Shown here: positions 1 through 9,465 of the stretch, one piece after another
Position numbering within the stretch: the stretch's first letter is position 1
Layout of the letters: every line of letters begins with the position of its first letter
Source of the DNA: Desulfoscipio gibsoniae DSM 7213
Lineage (GTDB): Bacteria > Bacillota > Desulfotomaculia > Desulfotomaculales > Desulfallaceae
Length of the DNA stretch: 64,000 bases
Direction: 5' to 3'
NCBI RefSeq assembly: GCF_000233715.2
Contig: NC_021184.1
Location: 3,930,001-3,994,000, forward strand
Translations under genes and position numbers: made by a program
The notes under the pieces: model-generated
What the model was told of the DNA's origin: nothing
Seen by the model: the letters and a program-made list of their open reading frames with translations, nothing else
Databases searched by the model: none

Positions 1-89
1 ACTATTACAACGTCAGTAAAAGTGCCGCCCGTATCAACACCAATACTTGGAAAAAAATACTTTCTCACGTGTGTATCTTCATTTTTCAT
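1..89 (-). CDS. HyuA-like hydantoinase/oxoprolinase, N-terminus only (runs off left edge)
   Basis: The first 29 codons are visible. They contain the nucleotide-binding start of the hydantoinase A/5-oxoprolinase family (ASKHA fold), with GVDTGGTFTDVV at about residues 17-28. A perfect AGGAGG ribosome site lies seven bases before the ATG at 87-89. The rest lies beyond position 1. The protein differs from the full HyuA at 19825-21876, which begins with VGADVGGTFTDVY, so this is a second copy of the family. The PucR-like regulator upstream on the same strand may control it (inference). Confidence 0.8.
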   Translation of the reverse strand, partial: MKNEDTHVRKYFFPSIGVDTGGTFTDVVI

Positions 90-545
90 ACAGCAACCTC
101 CTCACATTTGTATTACCTTTAACTTCACAGCTAGCTCCGTTTAACAAGCTGGATCCTATTTAATCTCGCCTCCTTTTAAAAAAAGATATAAGCCCTGACA
201 GTAATTTGAATTAAAATAATTTAAATGTTTACTCAAACCTAAGTCTAGTAAATAATTACTGTTCTTAAATAATTGAATTTTCAAATATTTATGAATAGAT
301 TATAAACGCTAGTTAGTTATATTAGTAGGTGCTCAAATCACAAAGTTAATGCTGTGCTTTTGTAAGCGGAATACAAAACTTTATACTTAAAACTCGGTAT
401 TATTACTCTTTGAAAGCCGCTAATTTCGGGCTTAGTTCATGTGCAGGGCAATAGTAAATTCAAAACCATAAAGAAAATAACGGCACAATGTTTATCAAGG
501 AAAGTAAACACTTGCAACCGTTAACTTTAGTTATTATATCTAAAT
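90..545. other. Intergenic leader upstream of the HyuA-like gene
   Basis: AT-rich region between the regulator and the edge HyuA gene. Besides the ribosome site of the edge gene there is an AAAAGGAGGCGAG stretch near 165-180 on the minus strand, but no convincing reading frame follows it. I found no -24/-12 promoter and no clear terminator. Confidence 0.5.
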
Positions 546-2849
546 TTATTCATTTCTACTTGAATGCTCAAATAGATTAGGATAGTAAAACTTAGCTATT
601 TGTAATGACATTTGCATGTCAAACCTACGCTCAATATCGTCTACATTCATCCGGGAAAGTTTTTTAGCGCGGCCCAAACGGTAGCGGACGGTGTTGACGT
701 GGCAAAAAAGTATTTCCGCGGCTGTCTTGATGCAACAGCCTGCTGTAAAGTATTCGTCTAGAGTTTTCAGATAGGTAGTGCCCTTGTTTTTGTCTGACTC
801 CAACAGCGGCCCTAACAGCTCTTGCATAAGATTATAAAGATGTCCGGCTGCGTTTTCATCTACTAGCGCTTGATACAATCCCAGATCCCTGAAAGCAACT
901 ACCTGGTTCTTCTGTTTTGTCTGCCTTATGTACTTAATACTGAATAATGCATCTTTGTAGGAACCTTCTAGGTCTTTTATTCCCTGAGCGACACGTCCGA
1001 TGCCTATGTACACTTTCCTACCAGTTATTCTTTCAAGCTCCTTCCATATTATTTGCGCGGTGTTCAGCAGGCTATTCTGTTCCCTTGACTTCTGTGAGGG
1101 GCTGTACGACAGCAGAATAATCAATTGCTCCTTTAATGCCACAGCAAAGCTTTGGGGGTAGTGATGCTTCAGGTAAAGGTTTATTTCATAAAGAGAAGGC
1201 CTCCAAAATGATACTAGGATATTTTGTCCCTGACAAACATTGGAGTCTAATTCCGCAACCACTACTACGCGGGGTATGGATATGTCGTAGCCCAGCCCTG
1301 AGGCCTGACGGAAAATCTGTTCTTCGACATACTTGCCATCTAAAAGGGCACTTACAAAGTCACCCTCGATATTTTGCATAACCTCCCGGGCAACTTGCTC
1401 CTTGAGCAGTTCCAAAGCATAGACCGGTATTGTCCGCTGGATGACCGAAAGATAGTCCTCGTTATATTTGGCAGGCTCCATTATCACAAAAAGATATCCT
1501 AGTAGGTTCCCGTCAACGTCAATCGAGGCTGCGACCACTTCTCTGGACAAGTCCTCCTTATACCGTAGTTTAAAAGGAACCCATCCGCCGCTGCCAGGCT
1601 TAAAAGTCCTTCCTTTCATATCTAGTAACTGTGAAGGGTCAAAGTCTTTCAGTTCATTGGTATCCTGCGGCGACCAGGCTCTTTTTACTAGCCTGTTGTC
1701 GCAGAATATAACCCCGGCAGTTAAATAGAGGGCTATTGTATTAGTTATAGCCTGGATACCAGCACTTTTCAAAACCAGACGCAGAAGCCGTTCGTTTAAT
1801 TCAATAAATCGCTGAAGTCTCTTGGCCATTTTCTTTTCCCGATCATAGAGATATGCGTTTTCAAGTGCTATGGCCAGTTGGGAAACAAACATCTTGATGA
1901 TCCCTAGATCCCCACTGGAAAACCCACCTGGCTTATTTATTACGTGAAACACCCCAATACACTTATTACTTACCTTAACTGGCGTGCTGACAATGTTTCG
2001 CACATTAAAAAGTCTTGCCAAACTTTGAATTATGCGAGGGTCCTCAGGCACATTGTTTGATAGATAAGGTTCTTGACTCTGAAAAACCTTTACTGCGTTT
2101 CCTCCGTCCTCGATCGTAACCTTATAAAGGTTAATCAATTGGTCATCATATGACCCGAAAGCAGGCTTTTGCAGGGTAAGACTTTTTGTTTCCTCGTCAT
2201 AAAAAAGAAAACCGGCCCCCTCTGCCCCCAAAATGTTGTTTACGCCATTAAAAACACTGGCCAGAGCTGATTCAAAACTTCCGTTTTCCAGGATAATCTT
2301 GTTTACATCAGAAAGGCTTTCCAGAGCGTGGGACAGTAGTCTTTTTTCCTTTTGTGTCTTGCTTAACTCAAAGTTCTTGCCTAGCATGTCCAGTATGCTT
2401 TGGTCGGTAAAATTCCACACAAGACTTGCCTTATGACCGGCTAGGGCTACCGCCGCTATATGCTCTACAGCTAGCAACATGTGCAACAATACTACCGGAT
2501 AATGGCCGCTTTCACTAAAGAGATCCAGCATAAGTTCGGCCTTTATAGAATTTGTTTTACCGTTATTTTGACTGAGGATGTTATATAACTGTGAGTTTTT
2601 TTCCGAGGGAATGGCTATAGTTTTGAACTGCTCTGGTTCAAAATTCTTTTTGACCATATACGCCCGGCCAATTTTATTTTCCGTCAACAGTACAAAGACA
2701 GTTACATCGGCTTTTGTTTTTAAAAAAGAAAGTATAACCTTGATAAGGTCTTCTATGTCTTTGGGTGGATCTTCATTAAATTCTAAGTTACAGTGAAATT
2801 CTATATCATTTGTTGTCTGGTGTTGTTGTTTTTCATACATATTTAACAC
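546..2849 (-). CDS. PucR/CdaR-type transcriptional regulator with GAF domain
   Basis: 767 residues. A GAF-like sensor domain occupies about residues 190-335. A GGDEF-like CdaR region follows at about 540-640. The C-terminal PucR-type helix-turn-helix (about 690-750) has the typical pattern of TAAEILFCHVNTVRYRLGRA. Proteins of this family are cytoplasmic DNA-binding activators of purine, hydantoin or other catabolic genes. The first ~180 residues are not recognised. It lies ~460 bases upstream of the edge HyuA-like gene on the same strand, which fits a role in controlling that gene. The ligand cannot be told from sequence. It ends with TAA. Confidence 0.8.
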   Translation of the reverse strand: MLNMYEKQQHQTTNDIEFHCNLEFNEDPPKDIEDLIKVILSFLKTKADVTVFVLLTENKIGRAYMVKKNFEPEQFKTIAIPSEKNSQLYNILSQNNGKTNSIKAELMLDLFSESGHYPVVLLHMLLAVEHIAAVALAGHKASLVWNFTDQSILDMLGKNFELSKTQKEKRLLSHALESLSDVNKIILENGSFESALASVFNGVNNILGAEGAGFLFYDEETKSLTLQKPAFGSYDDQLINLYKVTIEDGGNAVKVFQSQEPYLSNNVPEDPRIIQSLARLFNVRNIVSTPVKVSNKCIGVFHVINKPGGFSSGDLGIIKMFVSQLAIALENAYLYDREKKMAKRLQRFIELNERLLRLVLKSAGIQAITNTIALYLTAGVIFCDNRLVKRAWSPQDTNELKDFDPSQLLDMKGRTFKPGSGGWVPFKLRYKEDLSREVVAASIDVDGNLLGYLFVIMEPAKYNEDYLSVIQRTIPVYALELLKEQVAREVMQNIEGDFVSALLDGKYVEEQIFRQASGLGYDISIPRVVVVAELDSNVCQGQNILVSFWRPSLYEINLYLKHHYPQSFAVALKEQLIILLSYSPSQKSREQNSLLNTAQIIWKELERITGRKVYIGIGRVAQGIKDLEGSYKDALFSIKYIRQTKQKNQVVAFRDLGLYQALVDENAAGHLYNLMQELLGPLLESDKNKGTTYLKTLDEYFTAGCCIKTAAEILFCHVNTVRYRLGRAKKLSRMNVDDIERRFDMQMSLQIAKFYYPNLFEHSSRNE

Positions 2850-3344
2850 CTCTATTAACGGCCATTTTGCTCATAATCTTAATCAACGATGACTCTCAAA
2901 TAAAAAAACTTTAATGTAAAAACAAAGTTCAGCAATCTGTTTATAACAATAAACAGCAGAACCATCCCTGTTTAGCACTGGTGATTCGTCAAGCCTTATC
3001 TAACTGCAGTTGGCACATGCACATTTTACCAATTTCTTACCTAATAATATTTGTCTTGATACTTATTTATCCTTCCATGTTAGCATTGCAATTGCATATT
3101 TTCTAATATTTATAGCAAAGCATTTTTTCCCTTTACCATAGGCTGTTTTCTTGCCCTGAGATCTTGCTGACTGCCGGCGTGGAACAATTAAAAAACTTCC
3201 CTTGGTTGTTTTGAACGTATTGTCTACGAAAGGTGTAACTTAAAAAAGTAACGTTCCAAAGTGGCACGCTTCATCGCACTGAAACAGTAAAAAACCAGCT
3301 CGAAGTTAAGTATTAGATGAACAAAAAAATATATTGAATTATGA
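2850..3344. other. Intergenic region, no gene seen
   Basis: About 500 AT-rich bases upstream of the PucR-like regulator. I see no coding frame with homology, no tRNA and no strong hairpin. It should contain the regulator's promoter, but no single site stands out. Confidence 0.4.
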
Positions 3345-3526
3345 GACATTTGATCCTCAGCTTTCCTGGAAAATCTGAGGCGACACCCGGATTTGCTACA
3401 AAGTCGTGGAACTTAGCCCTAGGAAATAAAGTTAATTTTTGATTAAAAATAAGCATAGATAATAGTTTCACCTAATAAAATAGCCCCTGCGTCGCTTATC
3501 GAGCGCGGTCAGGGGCGCCAATTTTC
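3345..3526 (+). repeat. Dispersed repeat, copy 1 (shortest)
   Basis: One of three related segments, with copies 2 and 3 at 4950-5222 and 55820-56085. Each has a core starting near CTCAGCTTTCCTGG and, about 100-130 bases later, a GC-rich hairpin reading GCCCCTGCG...CAGGGGC. In copies 2 and 3 the core encodes the C-terminal peptide ATPGFVTK-x-WNL-x-PGNIAS followed by a stop; this copy is frameshifted. It is probably the 3' end of an unidentified mobile or gene family. Confidence 0.6.
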
Positions 3527-3787
3527 GGGTTGTGTCACATGTTTATCATTGATTGTTATAGTACTTTATAATCCAGTAAAACTAAGGTTTTAATTTTACA
3601 TAAGTATATATACCTTCCAGAGGTCTTTATAGCCAAGGCTACCTGGTCAGCGGAAAGTTTTGAGTTGGTTAAGAGTAAATACTTACCATCATAGCGCAGG
3701 CCAAAACCATCCCGAGCACTTTTCCCTGAGAATGCAACATGCCCTTACCCGTTTTATCAGGGGTAAAGGCCAAACTCACTTCTCGCT

Positions 3788-4789
3788 TTAGTTTTCTAGA
3801 TCTTTCTTTAGTTCCATTATGGTCTCCAGGGACAGTCCGGTTATTTTACAGATAATATCAACATTTAAACCTTCTCTTAATGCAGCTCTGGCTGTTTCGA
3901 CTTTACCTTCAAGTTTGCCTTTTGTTTGACCTTTTTCCATTCCCCTTGCTTCAGCCGCCCTTTGCATCTCGTCCAGCGTCCGCTCAATGTTGGTGATCAT
4001 TTTTTCCACCTCCCGGGGCTCGGTTTTATCTAGTATACGTTCAATTTCCTTCTGCAGTGATCCTGGCAATTTGCGCTTTATTACGTTCCTCAGCCACACT
4101 GTTATTTGCCGGAATTGTTCCTGGTCCATTTCTTTCAATACGTCGGCCAAATTCCTGAGACGAGACACTAATTCACGGGGGTCCACAGTCTGATCCAGGT
4201 AGAATACGCTGGACACCACGTTGGCTGCCCGGTGCAGGTCTTCCTCGCTATAGCGAACTACATCAAATAGGATGTAGGAAAAGTCAAGTAAACGTCCGGG
4301 GAATTGTTCGTGTCCCGACTGGTACTCTCTGAAGCTTTGGTGGGCCGTCCAGCCTTTCTTGCCGTTATAGAGAACGGCGGGCACAATAGGCGGTAGTTTG
4401 AAATTCTTGCGTCTCCATTCCTTTTTCGGGGTATTTTTGTAGATGTCCCGCCATATCTCAACCATGTATTGCAGCAAGCGGAAGGGCATTGTGTGGTCTA
4501 CGGTTGACTGTAGTTCTAAGAGTATGTAGAAGATTATTTCGGTTCCGCCCAGCCGCATTCTGTACACTATGTCGGCCTCTTTGGCACTAAAGTCCTACGA
4601 TACGAAGGATTTGTTGACCAGCGTCAGGTCATCCTCTTTTATTTCACGCACCCAACCCTCTGCCACGAAGGTCTGTAGCAGTTCCAGGAAAGTCTTTTTG
4701 TTAGTCAGTAGCTGCCTGTATCCTTTGTCGTGAGGGTGGTAGGCGTTTTTTGTGCCACTTTTCCTCGGTCTGGCAATTTGTTCACTTCC
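3788..4789 (-). pseudogene. Rpn-family nuclease/transposase-like gene with in-frame TAG
   Basis: The reading frame downstream of 4567 (259 residues) matches the Rpn family of PD-(D/E)XK recombination-promoting nucleases. It has the family's LYNGKKGWTA segment and a C-terminal variable region with an EKGQTKGKLEGK tract. The homologous frame continues upstream to 4789, including NAYHPHDKGYRQLLTNKK and LTLVNKSFVS, but is broken by a TAG at 4595-4597 just before DFSAKEADIVYRM. No good start codon precedes the N-terminal part. It is most simply a decayed gene with an amber mutation; because this organism encodes tRNA-Pyl, some readthrough is conceivable. Rpn proteins promote DNA exchange and breakage in family members studied. 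Confidence 0.7.
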
Positions 4790-4949
4790 TTACTGGTATT
4801 ATATCATGGGATTAACCGGGTTGACAGAGGGGATTGGAAAATACTATATAGTTCTAGCTAGATGTAGATTCAGTTGTTTTTGCCACATCATCTCGCAATC
4901 CTTCGAAATATGAATGATTACTAAAAAATTCCTGGATCCATTATATTTC

Positions 4950-5222
4950 CGAGTAGTTACTGCCAAACTTGAGTTAGAACAATTAAGCCCAGCAATTATA
5001 AAGGCGATAAAAAACAAAAAAACCGAGGATATAGTTCCTCAGCCTTCCTGGAAAAATCTGGAGGCGACACCCGGATTTGTTACAAAGCTGTGGAACTTAG
5101 TCCCAGGAAATATTGCAAGCTAGCGCCCGTGAAGAAAGTTGATTTTTGATTAATGATAATAATGCAATATAAATATACACCTCTATTAAGATAGCCCCTG
5201 CGTTGCTTATCGAGCGGGGTGT
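4950..5222 (+). repeat. Dispersed repeat, copy 2
   Basis: Second copy of the repeat family. It contains an open frame from about 4914 to 5123 whose last ~50 codons are shared with copy 3. It ends in PGNIAS-stop and is followed by a GC-rich hairpin sequence near 5193-5220. The encoded peptide is not recognised. It may be a transposase C-terminus with the element's end, but no matching 5' half is present in the window. Confidence 0.6.
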
Positions 5223-5403
5223 TATTGCTGCCCTATGAAGTCCAGAAGTTGACAATATAGTTGTCCATGAGTTGCCAAACATTTGGCCATGTTCGGCCCG
5301 GGCCAGAATAGTCTTCATTTTTTATTTTTTAAATAAGAATATTTATTTCAATTAAAACAACCCTTTCTCAAACAAATGCGATTTTTCCGGTTAAGCCGTT
5401 TCC

Positions 5404-6360
5404 TTATGTTTTTTGTTTATTTTTTAAGTTTTTTCTGTAAAACTTTTTCCCTTCATACAAAAACTCAACAATCATATCCCGTTTTAGCAGATCGTCTATC
5501 ACTGCTTTATCTACATTCCTTTTTTCGAGAATTTCGTTAACAATATCTTCTCGAACCGGGTGTACAGATGAAATGCTTAAAAGATCATTGACAATATCCT
5601 CGCTAAAGAAAAAACCTTCTTCTTTTTCATCGCCGGTTATGCATTCAACATGCGCTCCGGATATGCTCCGAATGATTTCGGCAGCATTGACAAGGCTCTC
5701 TCTTGAAGATCTTTTGATGCTGTTTTCTGCTGGCGGGCGGGTAGGGACCAATAAATAAGCCTTTTTCGGATGTATCACCCCCAAATGCTCCGCCACCTTT
5801 TTTATGCATGCATCATGATCATTTACACCGTCTACAAGCATAGTCTCAGTAACAAGTGTGCCTTTATATGTTTTAGAAAACTCAATAATGCCATTAAAAA
5901 TATCCTGTTGTCTCAATGAGCCGTGTGGCCTGTCTATTTTACGCCAGGTATCCTCATCCACAGCATCGATGCTTACAGATACCCAGTCCGCTTTCATCAA
6001 ATCTTCCTTTACATCATCCATCCAAATAAGCGATGCATTGGTTATAACTGCTATTTTTATATCAAAATATCTCAAAAGGTCAATCTCTGTTCCCAGGTTT
6101 ATATCAAGAGTTGGTTCCCCGTCAGGGACAAACGAAAAATAATCGACATGTTCATTTTTACTATTGAGCTGTTTAATTTTTAATTCAGCTCCATGAAAAA
6201 TTTCTTCCGGCTTATAAAATTCACGTCTTTTTACCTGCATTCTGTCAGTTCTTCCGAGTTGACAATAAATACAGGAGTATGAGCAAGTCTTCGGTGGAAT
6301 ATTATTTATTCCAATACTGTGGCCTAAGCGTCTTGATGGCACCGGCCCGTAAACAATCAT
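5404..6360 (-). CDS. Radical SAM protein (COG0731-like)
   Basis: 318 residues. The radical SAM cluster motif CSYSCIYC is at about residues 27-34. Upstream is the typical GPVPSRRLGHSIGIN start, and downstream a glycine-rich FVPDGEPTLD segment. The C-terminal ~70 residues form a winged-helix-like tail. Members of this group are cytoplasmic iron-sulfur enzymes, mostly of unassigned function. It follows pdxS on the same strand after ~220 bases, but no functional link is evident. It ends with TAA. Confidence 0.8.
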   Translation of the reverse strand: MIVYGPVPSRRLGHSIGINNIPPKTCSYSCIYCQLGRTDRMQVKRREFYKPEEIFHGAELKIKQLNSKNEHVDYFSFVPDGEPTLDINLGTEIDLLRYFDIKIAVITNASLIWMDDVKEDLMKADWVSVSIDAVDEDTWRKIDRPHGSLRQQDIFNGIIEFSKTYKGTLVTETMLVDGVNDHDACIKKVAEHLGVIHPKKAYLLVPTRPPAENSIKRSSRESLVNAAEIIRSISGAHVECITGDEKEEGFFFSEDIVNDLLSISSVHPVREDIVNEILEKRNVDKAVIDDLLKRDMIVEFLYEGKKFYRKNLKNKQKT

Positions 6361-6585
6361 TTATTTTTACCTCCAATGTCAAATTATTTTTACGATGTCT
6401 CTCTCTGCAAATATTTGGAACATTAATAATGTAACCTGGGTCTGATGTCTAAGTCCTACAAGCGAAAGCGGCTTTTCCTACCGCTTGTGGCACGAGAACT
6501 ACTCTAATTCCCGAGAGCCTACAATTAACGATATATTTTTATATGCTTACGGGCCAAATCTTTTAAATTATTCGGACAACTGAAC

Positions 6586-7470
6586 CTACCACCCGCGGTC
6601 CTGCATCCTTTGCTCTGGCAAAATTGTGGCTATCTCCAGGCCGGGCATGGCTTCGCCCAGATCCTTGGATACCTCTGTCAGGATTTGCGGGTCGTTGTAA
6701 TGGGTGGTGGCGGCCACAATGGCCTTGGCCCGGGCAGTTGGGTTATTGGACTTGAATATGCCGGACCCCACAAAGATGCCGTCGCAACCCAGTTGCATCA
6801 TGAACGCGGCGTCTGCTGGAGTGGCAATACCCCCTGCGGCGAAGTTCACCACGGGCAGGCGACCCATTTCGGCAACCTGCGCTAGCAGATCGTACGGCGC
6901 ACCCATTTCCTTGGCCGCAGACATAAGTTCCTCTTTGGGCAAATGCTGAACCCTGCGGATTTCACCCATTACCATCCGCATATGCCTGGCGGCTTCTACA
7001 ACGTTGCCGGTGCCGGGCTCTCCCTTGGTCCGGATCATTGCCGCTCCCTCGCTGATCCTCCTTAACGCCTCACCCAGATTTCTGGCACCGCAAACAAAGG
7101 GCACTCTATAGGCATGTTTGTTGATATGGTGGGTTTCATCTGCCGGGGTCAGCACTTCACTTTCGTCAATATAATCCACGCCCAGAGACTCTAGGATCTG
7201 CGCTTCGACAAAGTGGCCGATACGCGCTTTCGCCATGACCGGGATAGTTACAGCACCCATTATCCGCTGGATGATGGTGGGGTCTGCCATTCTGGCTACT
7301 CCCCCGGCAGCCCGGATATCCGCCGGGACACGCTCCAGGGCCATCACGGCGCAAGCACCCGCATCTTCCGCTATCTTAGCCTGCTCTGGGGTTGTGACAT
7401 CCATAATCACTCCACCCTTTAGCATTTCCGCCATGCCTTTTTTAACAGTCCAGGTTCCTTTTTCGACCAT
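6586..7470 (-). CDS. pdxS: Pyridoxal 5'-phosphate synthase, lyase subunit PdxS
   Basis: 294 residues, full length for PdxS. It makes PLP from ribose 5-phosphate, glyceraldehyde 3-phosphate and ammonia, normally with the glutaminase PdxT. Visible family signatures include [16 protein letters not shown] at about 80-95 and, near the C-terminus, [18 protein letters not shown] followed by [11 protein letters not shown]. No pdxT is adjacent; the next gene downstream is a radical SAM protein, so pdxT must lie elsewhere or is absent. The gene suits a window rich in PLP enzymes (aminotransferases, cysteine desulfurase). It ends with TAG. Confidence 0.97.
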   Translation of the reverse strand: MVEKGTWTVKKGMAEMLKGGVIMDVTTPEQAKIAEDAGACAVMALERVPADIRAAGGVARMADPTIIQRIMGAVTIPVMAKARIGHFVEAQILESLGVDYIDESEVLTPADETHHINKHAYRVPFVCGARNLGEALRRISEGAAMIRTKGEPGTGNVVEAARHMRMVMGEIRRVQHLPKEELMSAAKEMGAPYDLLAQVAEMGRLPVVNFAAGGIATPADAAFMMQLGCDGIFVGSGIFKSNNPTARAKAIVAATTHYNDPQILTEVSKDLGEAMPGLEIATILPEQRMQDRGW

Positions 7471-7639
7471 GCAAAATGCCTCCTTAAAGCTGATAGCTAA
7501 AAATTGTTAGAATTAAAGTCATCATCAAGAGAATTGTTATCTGTGGAATATCTACCTGGCGGCCTGATAAAAGACGTATGGATTGCGACGGAACCATCTT
7601 CTGATCTTTAAACAATGGTCCAGGTCACTGCAGCAGGCG

Positions 7640-8035
7640 ATATTTTTTTAGTGCCCAAGTCGAACAAAGTGAGAAAGATTTTAGCTGCCAGCTAGGCATC
7701 CCCTATCGCGGTATGCCTGCCTTCTTTCTCAATGCCAAAATGAACCAGTAAGCCATCCAGGGAATAGTCCGGCAGAGATGGGAGTATTACCCTGGACAGA
7801 TCTGCAATGTTAAGAAATTTGTTATAAATTTTGGTGCGGTTGGCTTTAGCTTGCAATTTAAAAAATTGAGGTCGAATTGAACCGTATGGCCGATAAGTAC
7901 ATTTTCCCCGACAAAGCTTAAAAATCGGGAAGCACCTGGTAAATGGAATTGGCCTCCCTGACTTGGCCTTGACTGATCCCCGTCAGACGGACGATGGTTT
8001 CCGGGATGTTACGGTAGGGATTGACTAGCCGGTGG
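7640..8035 (-). pseudogene. Remnant of a DnaQ/PolC-type 3'-5' exonuclease domain
   Basis: Several frames of the minus strand carry pieces typical of the DEDD exonuclease of DNA polymerase III: VNPYRNIPETIVRLTGIS near 7975-8030, then PDYSLDGLLVHFGIEKEGRHTAIGDA near 7690-7780. They are interrupted by stops and frameshifts, so the gene is dead. Confidence 0.55.
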
Positions 8036-8094
8036 TAAGATTGTTTGCTTTGAATCTTGCCTCCCTGGATAAGCACAGACCGCGAGTTATTACG

Positions 8095-8515
8095 GATTTA
8101 ATTTTTCGTTACCTTGACATTGTCTGGATTTACAAGAGCATTCTTTTCAAGCAATGCTTTGAAGTCCTTGATGAAGTAATGGACAATAACAGCAATATTT
8201 TCACAGATAAAACCAAACACTGCGCCGAAAGTCACCAATTCAGAAATGAAATCCAGGCTTATAATAAGGGCACCTATAAGCCCAAGAACAGCCATAAATT
8301 AGATACTGTACGATGGAGTCCTATATATAGGATGCAAGTAGGCAAAAAACCTCGTCGGTATCATTTTATACCTGCCCATACCGTACAATGGACGGCTAGC
8401 TGCTGTCTGTCCTACCATGGCTGTTGCCGCACGTATTACCAGGTTATAAAGACCCGGAACCATTTCCCACCTACAGTTAGAACTATTTCAAAGAATGCAG
8501 CATCAGGATTTTTAA
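8095..8515 (-). pseudogene. Remnant of an amino-acid permease (APC family)
   Basis: A 65-codon open stretch (8098-8295) encodes two hydrophobic helices, with VLGLIGALIISLDFISELV followed by FGAVFGFICENIAVIVHYF. It resembles the C-terminal membrane part of an APC-type permease. Upstream, NPDAAFFEIV and GGKWFRVFIT pieces continue the resemblance in broken frames. A related remnant lies at 36720-36905. Confidence 0.5.
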
Positions 8516-8577
8516 ATTGAAGTATAATCAGGGGTTACTAAAGTGGCAAAATAGGCTATGAATATATAAATAACTGT

Positions 8578-8965
8578 TTGAATACCACAGACGATGAGTA
8601 TTGCTTGACCATTTTTTTTGCGGATACAGCGGCTTCCTCAGTCAATATGTTATGGCAGAGCGATTTGGAAGCCCGCCCGGTATATGTTTCAAGAGAAGAT
8701 CATATACAAGCTTTCTTTCTTACCTGTTTTATAGCACTTGTTATTGCAAGAATTCACGAGATGAAGCTTGAACATAAATATAGTATAGGCCAGATGCTCG
8801 AGAGTCTTAGTAAGGCAGATTGCACACATATGAAACAGAACTATCTATTATCTATTTGATTATTACGATGATGTTCTTAAAGATATGGAAAACTTTATTG
8901 AAATCGATTTTCCCAAAAGAGTACGAAGTCTAGGAGAAATAAAAAAATTTTGGCCAATACCATAA
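8578..8965 (+). pseudogene. C-terminal remnant of an IS1634-like transposase
   Basis: The frame from 8578 includes RPVYVSREDHIQAFFLTCFI and then SLSKADCTHMKQNYLL. After a frameshift near 8850 it continues as FDYYDDVLKDMENFIEIDF. This is the C-terminal pattern of IS1634-type DDE transposases. The N-terminal two thirds are missing. Confidence 0.6.
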
Positions 8966-9465
8966 AAGATAAAAATACGCTATGATTGAAAGAAAAAACA
9001 AAGCAGCCTGAGATCTTTGTTAATAAGGGTTTAAGGCAAAAGTCAGGTATTAACATTATTTTAAAAAATTGTCCAGTAAAATTGTACCATGCATATTGCT
9101 TATTATAAAAACCCAGCTTGCGGGCCTGATGGGGCCCGCAATGCCATCGAAAAGAGGTAATACCGCAACCGGCGCATGTCAAAACCGGTAACGGAATATT
9201 AAAAGGAGGTTAAAGGCCCTGCCAAGGTAAGCCTTTTACCAACAAAAAATGCCATGAGATATCAGAGGATGCTCTAGCCTTATCAACCAGCCGATCAAAT
9301 GCGCATACCTAAAATGGTTCTTGCTGTACGCAGGATCATATGAATGAATACAAACATCCATTTTAAAATCTCGCAAAAAACATGCCAAGATTGATGATGA
9401 AACACCCCTTACAGAATCGGCATTTCACGTTATCAAGTTTGCCAAACAATGATACTTGTCATTAT
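8966..9465. other. Intergenic region, no gene seen
   Basis: About 500 bases between the transposase remnant and the 3' end of the aminotransferase gene. An AAAGGAGG sequence occurs near 9203-9212 on the plus strand, but no recognisable frame follows. No clear terminator was found. Confidence 0.4.

Noticed and set aside
3340-3530. Riboswitch or structured RNA at the dispersed repeat
   Set aside because: No match to a riboswitch core I know; two copies have a conserved reading frame instead, and no suitable downstream gene is regulated.
5097-5318. 73-codon minus-strand frame
   Set aside because: It overlaps the repeat's hairpin and shows no family resemblance or ribosome site.
8032-8520. 162-codon plus-strand frame
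   Set aside because: It lies antisense to a recognisable permease remnant, has odd composition (many Cys, His, Trp) and no family resemblance.
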